From assembly GCA_902363835.1 (NCBI GenBank), contig CABJBM010000016.1, forward strand, positions 62,001-126,000: a DNA stretch of 64,000 nt, in the 5' to 3' direction. Both the position numbers and the translations under genes were made by a program. The notes below the pieces were generated by a model. It saw nothing but the letters and a program-made list of their open reading frames with translations, was not told the DNA's origin and searched no databases. Each line of letters begins with the position of its first letter. The first letter of the stretch is position 1. This DNA is from Lachnospiraceae bacterium (GTDB taxonomy: Bacteria; Bacillota; Clostridia; Lachnospirales; Lachnospiraceae). Positions 27,318 through 36,272 of the stretch are shown here, piece by piece.

Positions 27318-28277
27318 TTAAACCTTTTCTTCCTTCAGCCATTTTACCCACTCGGCATAATATTTTCCCAACACATGGGAACCGTCTGTCGAGTATGCCT
27401 GATTCAGGCTGCCTCCTTCATCATCAAATATTTCATTAACATCAATATAATAGCAGCTGTTTTCTTCTGCTATCTTCTGTATTTCCTGATTCAACCGATT
27501 AATTTTACTGTTACTGTAAACAGGACTTTTTTCTGACTTTTCACTGGTAATGTGGAGATTTGCTTCTAAGACCATAATTGCTTCTGGCTGCATTTCCTTG
27601 ATTTTGTTCAAAACCTCTTTATATTGTTTTATAGTCTGGGACATATCATAACCCAGTTCGTTGATACCCAGCATAAGGTAAATCATCTGGTAATGTTTGC
27701 TTGAAAGAACCTCATCCAGAGTTAGTTTCTCACCTCCTGATGAGACGCGGGCAGTTAATACATTGAAAACACTCATGCCGGAGTTGGCAAATACTGAAGC
27801 ATTCCCCAAATCTCCATACTCGGAAAGTCCCATGGTTCTTGAATCTCCAACAAAAAGTACTCCTTGGAAATTCTCCGGTGGCTCCGGCCTTTGTCCTGGC
27901 TCCAGCAACATGTCAGACGGCGCAAATTCTGCATTCCTATCATTTGACATACTTGTATTGTCCGTTACATCTGCACCACTTGCTTCGCTTGCACCGTCTG
28001 TTATGTGCTCATCAGCAGTTTCGCTTGAACTATCGGTTGTGTCCTCACCACCTGCTTCGCTCACACCGACAATTACACTCTCATCAGCAGTTTCGTCTGA
28101 ACTTTCAGTTTCGTCTAAATTATCAGTTGTGTCCATACTGCCTCCACGCGGCCATTTGCTTCCTGCCAGGTTCAGCCTCAGGGATGTTAACTGATCCATG
28201 CTTCCTGCTGATGCATGCTGAACGGCAATCAGTACCAGACTGACGGCTAAAAGAAGGGTAAACCAGTATTTTCTCAT
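27318..28277 (-). CDS. SGNH/GDSL-family hydrolase, exported, with acidic repeats
   Basis: 319 residues. An N-terminal signal anchor (YWFTLLLAVSLVLIAV) is followed by an acidic Ser/Glu/Asp/Thr linker holding two 24-residue repeats, then an SGNH esterase domain: block I GVLFVGDSRTMGLSE with the nucleophile Ser, the Asn of LMLGINELGYD, and the C-terminal DGSHVLGKYY with the Asp/His pair. Such enzymes transfer or remove O-acyl groups on extracellular polysaccharides. It follows the MBOAT gene by 17 bases, the usual acyltransferase pair for O-acetylation of a cell-wall glycan. Confidence 0.88.
   Translation of the reverse strand: MRKYWFTLLLAVSLVLIAVQHASAGSMDQLTSLRLNLAGSKWPRGGSMDTTDNLDETESSDETADESVIVGVSEAGGEDTTDSSSETADEHITDGASEASGADVTDNTSMSNDRNAEFAPSDMLLEPGQRPEPPENFQGVLFVGDSRTMGLSEYGDLGNASVFANSGMSVFNVLTARVSSGGEKLTLDEVLSSKHYQMIYLMLGINELGYDMSQTIKQYKEVLNKIKEMQPEAIMVLEANLHITSEKSEKSPVYSNSKINRLNQEIQKIAEENSCYYIDVNEIFDDEGGSLNQAYSTDGSHVLGKYYAEWVKWLKEEKV
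27963..28106 (-). repeat. Two tandem 72 bp coding repeats in the SGNH gene
   Basis: CTCATCAGCAGTTTCG recurs exactly 72 bases apart (28008 and 28080). The repeats encode 24-residue units of the form SS-x-ETADE-x-I-x-SEA-x-G-x-D-x-TD, forming an acidic stalk between membrane anchor and catalytic domain. Unit number could vary by slippage. Confidence 0.8.
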
Positions 28278-28294
28278 TGCTTATTCCTCACAAT

Positions 28295-29716
28295 CTAAAA
28301 ATTGAAATACATAAATGGATCATTTGCCCCCATTTTCATACAATAGACACACAGCCAGAATATGATCACAAGGGCGATTGCTGTACATAGGCTTTCCCGT
28401 TTTCTGTCATACAGTCTGCGCGGAATACCAGTCATGAAAATGAGACCAGCGCATAAGGACAATCCGTAGCTCCTTCCGTATTTCAGGAAATCTCCGGCAA
28501 AATATGTATATTTCCCCACAGGCGACAGCAAGGGGAATAAACGCTGAATATAAATTCCCAACTGTGAAAAATCCGTTATTGCAAATAACATCCATGTAAG
28601 AGGAATTGCAAACAGCATATACACATGTCCCACAACTCTCCAACGTTCCAGCAGTTTTCCCAGTCCCAGCTTCTCCAATAAAATAAGCACAAACAGTACA
28701 AATCCCCATAAGAGAAAGTTGGGGCTTGTTCCGTGCCACAGTCCAGTCAGGAGCCATACGACAAGTATATTCCGAAAGGTCTTTAAGAATCCTTCGCGGT
28801 TTCCGCCCAACGGAATATATACATAATTCCGAAACCAGCCGCCCAGAGTCATGTGCCATCTGCGCCAAAAATCTGTCATGGTCAGAGCCATATAGGGATG
28901 GTTGAAGTTATCAGGAAGAGGAAATCCCAACATCATTCCAAGTCCCCTGGCCATCAGGGAATAGCCATAGAAATCAAAATACAGACGCAGGCTGAAAGCT
29001 GCCAGTCCCATCCACGCAAGTGGCGTTGAAATACTCTCATATCCTACTGCTCCAATTTGGCTCCACAGTCCGCCTATCTGGTTTGAAAGCAGAACCTTCG
29101 ATCCCAGTCCGATTGTAAATTCCCGGAGTCCTGCTTCCACTTGTTCCATAGTATGGACCCGTTTTTTAATCAACTCCCTGAGAGAAGTATAGGTTACAAT
29201 TGGCCCGGAAATGAGCTGAGGAAACATGGTCATATACAGGGCAAAGTCCGGAAATGATTGTTCGGGTGCCACATCCTTCCGATACACATCGACCAGATAA
29301 GAAATGGCCTGGAAAGTATAAAAGCTGATTCCCAGAGGAAGAGCCGGAGGAAGGATAGGAACGGTCACTTTTTCCAGCCCCCCATTTTGTAGTAATAAGC
29401 TGATTTCTTCAAGCAAAAAGCCTGAATATTTAAACAGAATCAGCCAAAACAGGTTGTAGGCGATTCCTAAGCGAAACCATTTTCTGCGTCTTAGGCGGGA
29501 TTTGTATCGTTTCATTTTCCTGCCAACGCAGTAATTGACGCACACAGACAACAACAAAAGCACCATATAGGCCGGATGCTCCGCAACTCCATAAAAATAA
29601 AAAAACAGGCTTCCTGCAAGTAAGCAGTAATTTTTTGCTCTGTCTGGGCACACATAATAAAGAAGCAGAAACATCGGCAGAAATTGAAATATAAACTCCA
29701 AGCTACTAAAAATCAT
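28295..29716 (-). CDS. MBOAT-family O-acyltransferase (AlgI/DltB-like)
   Basis: 473 residues, about ten transmembrane helices. It moves acyl groups across the membrane to a polysaccharide or teichoic acid. Diagnostic features are LPLGISFYTFQAISYLVDVYRKD, MFPQLISGPIV, DFWRRWHMTLGGWFRNYVYIPLGG and GLWHGTSPNFLLWG with the catalytic His. AGGAAT lies upstream of the ATG. The next gene is an exported SGNH hydrolase; AlgI-type proteins normally pair with such a partner. It is the first gene of the unit and starts beside a decayed intergenic stretch. Confidence 0.92.
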   Translation of the reverse strand: MIFSSLEFIFQFLPMFLLLYYVCPDRAKNYCLLAGSLFFYFYGVAEHPAYMVLLLLSVCVNYCVGRKMKRYKSRLRRRKWFRLGIAYNLFWLILFKYSGFLLEEISLLLQNGGLEKVTVPILPPALPLGISFYTFQAISYLVDVYRKDVAPEQSFPDFALYMTMFPQLISGPIVTYTSLRELIKKRVHTMEQVEAGLREFTIGLGSKVLLSNQIGGLWSQIGAVGYESISTPLAWMGLAAFSLRLYFDFYGYSLMARGLGMMLGFPLPDNFNHPYMALTMTDFWRRWHMTLGGWFRNYVYIPLGGNREGFLKTFRNILVVWLLTGLWHGTSPNFLLWGFVLFVLILLEKLGLGKLLERWRVVGHVYMLFAIPLTWMLFAITDFSQLGIYIQRLFPLLSPVGKYTYFAGDFLKYGRSYGLSLCAGLIFMTGIPRRLYDRKRESLCTAIALVIIFWLCVYCMKMGANDPFMYFNF

Positions 29717-29927
29717 TTAACATTTATTCCTAACATATGTATTTATTATATTAGACGAAATAAGACACCGTAAAGTTGCAGAATCCTGTAAAATTTTGTA
29801 CTATTTAATAATTAAACTACGATTTAAAGCATGAGTTTCACTTAGAGTCTCTTTGATTTGCAATAAGACACATGTTTCAAAGTGCACCTTTGCAATGCCT
29901 CTGTAACACACCAGAATCGCCATATTC

Positions 29928-29958
29928 GGTCTCCACGGTTGTCAGTGAGACCTTTTTT
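29928..29958 (+). terminator. Orphan plus-strand terminator-like hairpin
   Basis: GGTCTCCAC pairs with GTGAGACC (one bulged base) and six T follow. No plus-strand gene lies upstream, so it may be left over from a lost gene. Confidence 0.6.
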
Positions 29959-30125
29959 CATCACCTAATAAATTCAGGCACTAAAATAAGCCCATATACT
30001 CATATTTTACATACAAGAATATGAACTTATTTAGATGTCCAAATATGTTAATGGGGCAATAATGAGTCAAATTGATAATTGTCTATGTCAAATCATTGAT
30101 TTTACGTTGTTTTTTAATAATTAAC

Positions 30126-30195
30126 CGCAGGTTCGATTCCTATCAGATGTATTCTTTTTTACCTATTTTTAACCCTATCAAAAGCCTTATTTTAT
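30126..30195 (+). repeat. Attachment-site-like repeat, copy B (tRNA-Arg 3' end without the tRNA)
   Basis: Direct repeat of 23440-23511. It starts with the T-arm sequence AGGTTCGATTCCTATCAGATG and continues through the same T-rich flank to CCTTATTTTATA. No 5' half of the tRNA is present, so this is not a gene. Confidence 0.88.
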
Positions 30196-30198
30196 AGT

Positions 30199-30257
30199 GA
30201 TCATATGACACTGGCTTTAATATGAGACATTTCACTGTTTCATCCAAAATTCAGCAT
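30199..30257 (-). pseudogene. Integrase remnant fused to attachment-site copy B
   Basis: Sixty bases match the complement-coding integrase sequence at 24316-24376 (about 90% identical by eye, one gap). The fragment joins copy B of the attachment repeat directly, implying loss of about 800 bases found between the same landmarks at the tRNA-Arg locus. After this piece the sequence GCATAAAAAG also matches 24471-24480. Confidence 0.8.
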
Positions 30258-30289
30258 AAAAAGCTTTTTGTATCAGGCCGTTAAAAGAA

Positions 30290-31477
30290 CTACTCCGGTA
30301 TACGTCTTAAGCGGAATAAGATCAAACCACCCAATAATAATGTAATTCCTGTCACCACAATGTTAAAAATAACTTTATAATCCTGTTCTTCCGACTTTTC
30401 ATTTTCTTTATCGTAATTAATTGCGCTAATTGTGACTTTGTCAATGGTACCTTTTAATATTTCATCCTTGTACTTTGTGATATCGTATACTGGAGATGTC
30501 TTTGTGGCATCCGCGCCAAACTCAAGCGTATAACTTTCATTTGCATTCCCCTCAAAAACCACCTCGTCAGCGTAATAGCGTACAGTTATGCCCGTGATAT
30601 TAATAGGTTTATCATCGTTGTTGGCAATTGTAATAACGTAAATGTCTTCCTGTGAAATCTGCCAATCAAGCGGCAGTGTTGTATCTGTGTATGATGTCTC
30701 ATTCAATGATAAGTTGTATATCTCTTTTCCTGATAAAAGCGGTGCCTTTGCAGTTCGCTTGAACATACTGTCTGTTTCGATTGTTACAGAGCACAATCGC
30801 AAATTCTTTAATCCTTCAATTTTTACAAATGTCGTTTTATCCTTTTCCTCTATACTAAATGTGGGAGTGAGACTTTCAATAAAATAGTTTTTCTCACTTA
30901 TTGCAATGCTATAAACTAAATTCACAGCTTCAAACGAGATTTTTTCCAGATTGTTCGCCAGCTTAAATCGGTAGTGCGTGTATTTTTGAGGTTTATTAAA
31001 CTCAATGCTAAGCTTTGAGTTTCCATCAATATTATATAACTTGTCATTCTGTACAAATTCCCAATGCAAGTTATCGTAGCTGCCATAAACGTCTACAATC
31101 TTTGCAAAGTTAGTGTTACTGGTTGAAACTTCAACAGACGTTGCAACGGTGTCGCTTTCCCGTTCAGTGGTAAGTTTATAATCGAAGTAGAAACTGTTAT
31201 CCTTTGTATATGAATTTATTAACTCCATTGGATAGCTTTCCCTACCCTCATACACCTTTTGAAAGCCCGTATTAATAAAATACGGCACATTTTTCCCTTT
31301 ACTGTCTTTTATTAAAAGATCAGACAAATCACTGTTTGAGTTGTTGTAAATTTCAGGTGTAAGTCTTACAGCCTTATATTTGTTCTCGCCGCTGATTTGA
31401 ATCTCCCCTGTGTGAGCAAATGTTGTTGTGCTAAAAAAACACAGAAAAAATATTGTACTAATTATTCTCTTCAGCAT
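30290..31477 (-). CDS. DUF3999-like exported, membrane-anchored protein
   Basis: 395 residues. A signal peptide (RIISTIFFLCFFSTTTFAHTG) leads to a large beta-rich extracytoplasmic region with a discoidin-like stretch (VDVYGSYDNLHWEFVQND; THYRFKLANN), and one C-terminal transmembrane helix (VIFNIVVTGITLLLGGLILF) before RLRRIPE. This layout matches the DUF3999 family, usually encoded next to DUF2339 proteins, as here. I start at ATG 31477, inside the end of the DUF2339 gene (20 base overlap), with GGAGG upstream. Function unknown. Confidence 0.8.
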   Translation of the reverse strand: MLKRIISTIFFLCFFSTTTFAHTGEIQISGENKYKAVRLTPEIYNNSNSDLSDLLIKDSKGKNVPYFINTGFQKVYEGRESYPMELINSYTKDNSFYFDYKLTTERESDTVATSVEVSTSNTNFAKIVDVYGSYDNLHWEFVQNDKLYNIDGNSKLSIEFNKPQKYTHYRFKLANNLEKISFEAVNLVYSIAISEKNYFIESLTPTFSIEEKDKTTFVKIEGLKNLRLCSVTIETDSMFKRTAKAPLLSGKEIYNLSLNETSYTDTTLPLDWQISQEDIYVITIANNDDKPINITGITVRYYADEVVFEGNANESYTLEFGADATKTSPVYDITKYKDEILKGTIDKVTISAINYDKENEKSEEQDYKVIFNIVVTGITLLLGGLILFRLRRIPE

Positions 31478-33977
31478 CAACCGCCACCTCCTCTTTCAGT
31501 TCCAAACGCTTGCTGAAATATTGATATACAAAAGATATTGCAACTAACGTCACACCAAGTGAGAAGTATGACACGATTTGGTATCCTTGGGTCAGACTCG
31601 ACAAGTCTAGTAAGAATAATTTAATTACCGCTAAAATAGCCAAACCAAGGCCAAATCTCCTTATAAACGAATACCGTCTCATAAATCCATAAACAATCCA
31701 TGCAAGCGCTGTCAAGACATAGATTATACTAATCGCGGCACTTGAAAAGGATAAGTTATATTGTGTAATTAAATTTTGAGTTAAGATCAGCACAAAATAT
31801 CCGGAAATAATCAATGGGTACCACTCAATGCTCAGTTTTCGCCCTGTTACTATAAGCTTCATCAAATCACGCACCGCGAGTACGGAGATTGCCCCGACAA
31901 CTACGAGAATCAGCGTTCCAACAAGCATTATACCAAGCGGTGCGGATGATAAATGGTTGATCGGACTGCCCACGGTATTAATCGTAAACAACCAAAGGAT
32001 ACCTATTATATATAGAATTATTGATATTATTTTGGTACCCAAATCAGACAAAAGCTTTATTCGCGGTAAGGCGTAAGCAATCAGAAGTGTGATGACAATT
32101 GCTGTTGCGGCAATTAAGTAATCAATGCTGTATCCCCCACTATCCCTGTAAATGAGCATAGTTCTTAATTTTCCAATGATGTATAGCGTATAAAACCAAA
32201 TATTTATAAGAGAGAAGTACTTGTAGATTTTTATAAATCCACCTGCCATCATCCTTTTGTACATGTATGTGCCCAAAATAATCAAGCTGCCAAGTGTCAT
32301 TGCAAGATATTTATATGCAAACAGATAATCGTTTATCCATAAGCAGTCAACCAGCAAAAACGCCGACAAACACAATCCGCTTATGATAAGACCAGTACGC
32401 TTAAAGGTTTTCTCCTTGTTTAGAACTCCATAAGTTGTGAGCGCAACACCCTCTGCAAGCCACCCGAGAGATAGCCAGGCCCGCCCGAATTGAAGCGGTA
32501 TAATAAGTACCACAAATGCAAATCCCGTCAAATAAAACATCGCTTTTATATTACGTTCTTCATCTGTGAATTTTTTCTCAATAAGTCTGCCGAGAAACAA
32601 ATAAATCAAGGAAAAAGCGATAGCAAGCGCGCCGTTGAAATCTTTTAACTTGAACATGTAAAATACACCGTACATAATCATGCTGCTGAAAAATGTATTT
32701 ATTGCAAGCAGCACAACATCAGATTTTCTAAACTTCGCTTTCGTGCGGTATGTGCTGACGATTGGTATAAGTGTGTAAATTAGGAAAGCAAACAGAACAT
32801 ATAAAATTACTATGATTTTTTGTATGATGGCCGGGTTATATCCAAAATTGCTGCAAATGTATACAGTGCCAAAAATGTTTAAGATTAGTCCTATGTACGA
32901 TGGCACATGCCATTTCTTGTTAAACGACACCATAAGCGCAAGTAAATTCAGAGCTACAAAATATATCATAGCACCGTAAATAATTGCAGCAACCGAACCG
33001 ATAGAGAACATTGGCAGATATCCGCCGATAAGTGCAAAAGACATAATTATTTGTGAATTGTAGCGATTTGACAGGACAAACGCTACTGCTGTGATCAATA
33101 TACATACTGTAATTGCAGGGTACATGTCAAGAATTTTTAGTCCAAAATAGCTTGTTGCCAACGCAACATACAAAACACCAACGCCTCCGGCAGTAATACC
33201 GAGGGAGAAAATATTTGGCTTATTTTTGTTCATTAATTCGCCGGCGATCAGCATTGCCGCACCAAATACGAACATCATAATACCTTTTAACATATCGGGT
33301 AATTGGACGTATGTGTACCGAGCGGCAGTGATAACGCCTATGATAATAAGGAATATTCCAATCGCATTGAGTAAATTCAGCCCTACAAACCTTTCAAAAT
33401 TATTCTTCTTTGCAACTGAACGCACTTGCTCATCTGTGATTTGCTCCCTCTTGAGCACTTCAAGCTCCTCCTTCTCAGCTTCAGAGAATGCCCCGTGCGT
33501 ATGAACGGCGTTTGCCCGTGCAATTGTCACCTTTTCGTTAAGCAGTGCAATTAATTCATCAAGTCTTGCATAAATTTCATCCTTTGTATGTATGTTACAC
33601 CGCCGCAAAGTCGCTGTAATATCGTCTATTCTTGACTTAACACGGTTTTCAAGAACTGTGAGCCTATTTTGTTCTCCTTCAATATTTGACTTGAAGTATG
33701 TATCAAGTTTTTGCGCCGTGGTGTTCACAATTTTAATTTTTTCATTGTAAATTTGCTCATATAACGCATTTTTAAGTCCCGCGTTCTCATCCGCAAGTTC
33801 CGATATATTACTCCTTGCTTTTTCATAATCTGTTCGCAGTTTTTCAAGCTCCGCCTTTAATTCGGCATTTTCCCGTACTGTATCACTATTCTCGATCGCA
33901 TGACATTCAGCTTCAAGCTGCATCAAAGCTTCTTTTTGTCTGCTTATTATATCCTTCAAATTTCCGGTTGTCCCCAT
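31458..33977 (-). CDS. DUF2339-family multi-spanning membrane protein
   Basis: 839 residues. The first 150 or so are hydrophilic with coiled-coil heptads (LEAECHAIE; AELKAELEKLRTDYEKARSNISELADENAGLK), then more than twenty hydrophobic helices in a regular pattern run to the end. This is the organisation of DUF2339 proteins, of unknown role. Start is ATG 33977 with AGGGGGTGG upstream; a TTG five codons earlier would include that ribosome site. It is translationally coupled to the DUF3999 gene. The pair appears to sit between two halves of an integrase remnant and is AT-rich like the island. Confidence 0.85.
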   Translation of the reverse strand: MGTTGNLKDIISRQKEALMQLEAECHAIENSDTVRENAELKAELEKLRTDYEKARSNISELADENAGLKNALYEQIYNEKIKIVNTTAQKLDTYFKSNIEGEQNRLTVLENRVKSRIDDITATLRRCNIHTKDEIYARLDELIALLNEKVTIARANAVHTHGAFSEAEKEELEVLKREQITDEQVRSVAKKNNFERFVGLNLLNAIGIFLIIIGVITAARYTYVQLPDMLKGIMMFVFGAAMLIAGELMNKNKPNIFSLGITAGGVGVLYVALATSYFGLKILDMYPAITVCILITAVAFVLSNRYNSQIIMSFALIGGYLPMFSIGSVAAIIYGAMIYFVALNLLALMVSFNKKWHVPSYIGLILNIFGTVYICSNFGYNPAIIQKIIVILYVLFAFLIYTLIPIVSTYRTKAKFRKSDVVLLAINTFFSSMIMYGVFYMFKLKDFNGALAIAFSLIYLFLGRLIEKKFTDEERNIKAMFYLTGFAFVVLIIPLQFGRAWLSLGWLAEGVALTTYGVLNKEKTFKRTGLIISGLCLSAFLLVDCLWINDYLFAYKYLAMTLGSLIILGTYMYKRMMAGGFIKIYKYFSLINIWFYTLYIIGKLRTMLIYRDSGGYSIDYLIAATAIVITLLIAYALPRIKLLSDLGTKIISIILYIIGILWLFTINTVGSPINHLSSAPLGIMLVGTLILVVVGAISVLAVRDLMKLIVTGRKLSIEWYPLIISGYFVLILTQNLITQYNLSFSSAAISIIYVLTALAWIVYGFMRRYSFIRRFGLGLAILAVIKLFLLDLSSLTQGYQIVSYFSLGVTLVAISFVYQYFSKRLELKEEVAVDAEENN

Positions 33978-34213
33978 ATTCCACCCCCTCAAATTATTTG
34001 TTTAATTAATATATGGTGAGTAAACTTTCCATTTCCAGCATCTTATGGTGAGTATAATATAAATAACGCTGAAAGATTCGCTAACCGTAGTATAGCACGT
34101 CCGCTCGAAAATTCCATCCACACGTTTCTTTCTCATAAGGGTAATCCCTTGTTTGTCTTATCCCTCACCACTCTGAATCGTTTCCAAAATCAAGAAACCT
34201 GGACAATCAATTT

Positions 34214-34272
34214 GATCATGCTCCTATTTTACCAAATACGGTTACGTATTACTAGCCTGTCCAACATTTTTC
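34214..34272 (-). pseudogene. Remnant of integrase 5' region, copy C
   Basis: Aligned without gaps to 24491-24549, 46 of 59 bases agree by eye, including CATGCTCCT and CAAATA-GGTTA. At the tRNA-Arg locus this segment spans the integrase start codon. No reading frame continues here. Confidence 0.6.
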
Positions 34273-34390
34273 TTGCTGCTTGTTGGGAGCAGGCTGCCAA
34301 ACCCACGGTATCAGCCATCACCCTGACTGCACACCATATCCCCCTCCCGCTCACACTGTAAATCCCCTGCTTTCTTAAAACTTTCCATAC

Positions 34391-34418
34391 AAAAAGAGCC
34401 GGTATAAGCCAGCTCTTT
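34391..34418. terminator. Hairpin with T-runs on both sides
   Basis: AAAGAGC and GCTCTTT enclose GG/CC pairs with one mismatch; A-run on the left and TTTCTTT on the right. It resembles the rtcB terminator (both begin CAAAAAGAGC). Confidence 0.6.
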
Positions 34419-34496
34419 CTTTGGTTTTCACAATCCATAACATCTATCATGAAAGCCTGTCATAAATATATATTGTCAATATAAAGTTATGATTGC

Positions 34497-35789
34497 TCAA
34501 CCACCACCCATAGGCTTCTCTATGTAATATTGAGTATTAATAATAAGCCACATTTGGGCATCAAATCTCATAATGGTCCAAAGAGATGAGCCCTGGAGAT
34601 CATATTCTGCTACCAATCCCACTCTTGCGTCAAAGCTTCTTGCATCTTTAAACCATACTACATGCAAAATCCCATCGCTATCCACATAGTAGAAGTAAGG
34701 TGACTGTGCTGCCGCATTAAATTGTATGGGTATATTGTTATCCGCTGCAATTTGTACCGCACTATTATAGGTTATTGCAATAGCTTCTGTGGCGCCGGGA
34801 ACATAGGGAAGTGTCCAATCATAACCTAAAGTAATGACTCCCAGAAAGATTTTTTCAGAGGGGATTATACTAACTGCGTAATCCAGTAATTCTCTTAAGA
34901 CATTAACCGGAAAAATTGAGTTGGGATAACTGTAAGACCTTGCCCAATCATAAGAAGAAAATATGATTCCTTCAACATAATCAGATAATTTTGAATAATC
35001 CAATTTTTCAAAGCTAACGTTAGGGGTATCGATATTCGTAACCGGTGTTATGGTAATCACTAACCTAAAACCTTCTGAGTGAAATATTGGAGAGGCTTTT
35101 TTCAAATATTCTGCAATGCTGTCTATGTTTTCAAAAGTAATATTTTCCAAATATACGTTTATACCATAAAAGCCTTTCGTTTTAAGGATTTGAAGAGCAT
35201 TATAAATAAGGCGCTCCTGCACAGAAGGATTATTTAAAATATTATAAGTCACTTCACGGCTGACTACCCCCTCTTCCATTGTGGAAACAAACATCATAGG
35301 CGCAACACCATAATCTTTAGCCAGCTGGATAAGTTCAGTGTCATCACCGCTGGCGATAATTTCTCCATCACTTGTCGCCCTATAATTAAATATAGTCAGA
35401 TAAGATAAAAAAGGCAGTGTTTTTATTAAAACAGATTTATCTATATAAGAAAAGGTATAACCACTAGTGGCAATTGTTCTTATTTTATCCGTTTGATAGC
35501 TTATCACTATGACTTCACCGGAATACAAAAATTCCCGATCGGAAAGATAGGGATTATTTCTTAATAATTCCATTGGTGAGATCCCGTACTGCGCTGCAAT
35601 ACTTTCCAAAGTGTCGCCGGGCCGGACGGTGTAGAGTATTTCCGGTTGAACAATCACAATGGTTTGGCCTACTGCTAAATTGTCGGGATTTGTAATTCCG
35701 TTTTCCAATATTAATCTGTTTACAGGGATTTTGTAATACTCTGATATTGAATTTATGGTTTCACCCGGCTGAACTACGTGTATGATCAT
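34497..35789 (-). CDS. LysM-GH18 spore-peptidoglycan hydrolase-like protein (SleL/YaaH type)
   Basis: 430 residues. Two LysM domains (HVVQPGETINSISEYYKIP, about 4-48; YTVRPGDTLESIAAQYGIS, about 53-97) bind glycan, followed by a GH18 barrel from about 105 to the end. SleL-type enzymes act as N-acetylglucosaminidases on spore cortex fragments. The catalytic Glu is probably Glu215 in INVYLENI, but the Asp usually two residues before it is Tyr. No signal peptide, as in spore-coat SleL. Start is ATG 35789 with GAGGA upstream. It stands alone. Confidence 0.88.
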   Translation of the reverse strand: MIIHVVQPGETINSISEYYKIPVNRLILENGITNPDNLAVGQTIVIVQPEILYTVRPGDTLESIAAQYGISPMELLRNNPYLSDREFLYSGEVIVISYQTDKIRTIATSGYTFSYIDKSVLIKTLPFLSYLTIFNYRATSDGEIIASGDDTELIQLAKDYGVAPMMFVSTMEEGVVSREVTYNILNNPSVQERLIYNALQILKTKGFYGINVYLENITFENIDSIAEYLKKASPIFHSEGFRLVITITPVTNIDTPNVSFEKLDYSKLSDYVEGIIFSSYDWARSYSYPNSIFPVNVLRELLDYAVSIIPSEKIFLGVITLGYDWTLPYVPGATEAIAITYNSAVQIAADNNIPIQFNAAAQSPYFYYVDSDGILHVVWFKDARSFDARVGLVAEYDLQGSSLWTIMRFDAQMWLIINTQYYIEKPMGGG

Positions 35790-35959
35790 GGTTTTCCTCA
35801 AATGATCTTATTAGTTCTATTATATGCTGCCCTTGCTTGTTCATAACATGATAGTGTAAAATTATACACAGTGAAGTCTTTTGGTACTATTTTTTTTCCT
35901 GAAATTTTATCAAAACAGATCATTTTAAAATTCAGTAATTCTCTTGAATTCAATACCCA

Positions 35960-36118
35960 TTACAATACTCCTTCTTTCTTCAATATCTGCTTCACTGTTT
36001 TACTATCCAGACAAAACGCCGCTGACACTCTCTTAATATCATTGAATCGCTCATATTCCTTTCTAATATCCTCATCGGTAAATGCGTAATTTACCGGCTC
36101 ATTTATGTACTTTTCCAT
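35960..36118 (-). CDS. Small protein of 52 residues, unknown
   Basis: Starts MEKYINEPVNYAF with AGGAGA 6 bases upstream and ends KQILKKEGVL. The C-terminal half (DIKRVSAAFCLDSKTVKQILKKEG) looks like a helix-turn-helix segment. It may be a free small DNA-binding protein or the tail of a decayed larger one; the frame continues upstream to 36205 without a good start. Confidence 0.5.
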   Translation of the reverse strand: MEKYINEPVNYAFTDEDIRKEYERFNDIKRVSAAFCLDSKTVKQILKKEGVL

Positions 36119-36272
36119 AACTTCTCCTATCAACAATTCTTTTCTATGGGACCCCATTTCTATTCCGGCCAACGATCCATATGAATAGTAAGCCCTGCTG
36201 CACAAAGCGTCAGTCTCTTCTTAATCTTCTAACCATATGCATACCACAATTATCTCTTTCCATCAATCCCGA

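Larger units (their letters stand above)
29717..30289. other. 573 bp non-coding stretch with element scars
   Basis: I see no gene. It holds AT-rich sequence, an inverted repeat around 29985-30035 (AATAAG with CTTATT), a plus-strand terminator-like hairpin at 29928-29958 with no gene in front of it, then the second copy of the tRNA-Arg 3' end (30126-30195) and a fragment of integrase sequence (30199-30257). Confidence 0.8.
33978..34496. other. 519 bp gap with an integrase-start scar and a hairpin
   Basis: No gene is supported. The first part should hold the DUF2339 promoter, not clearly visible. The stretch 34214-34272 resembles the start region of the broken integrase (24491-24549), and a hairpin lies at 34391-34418. 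Confidence 0.7.

Noticed and set aside
27963..28106. CRISPR-like array
   Set aside because: The repeats are in frame, contiguous, coding and without unique spacers.
30126..30195. Second tRNA-Arg gene
   Set aside because: Only the 3' half is present; no D arm or anticodon stem, so it is an attachment-site copy.
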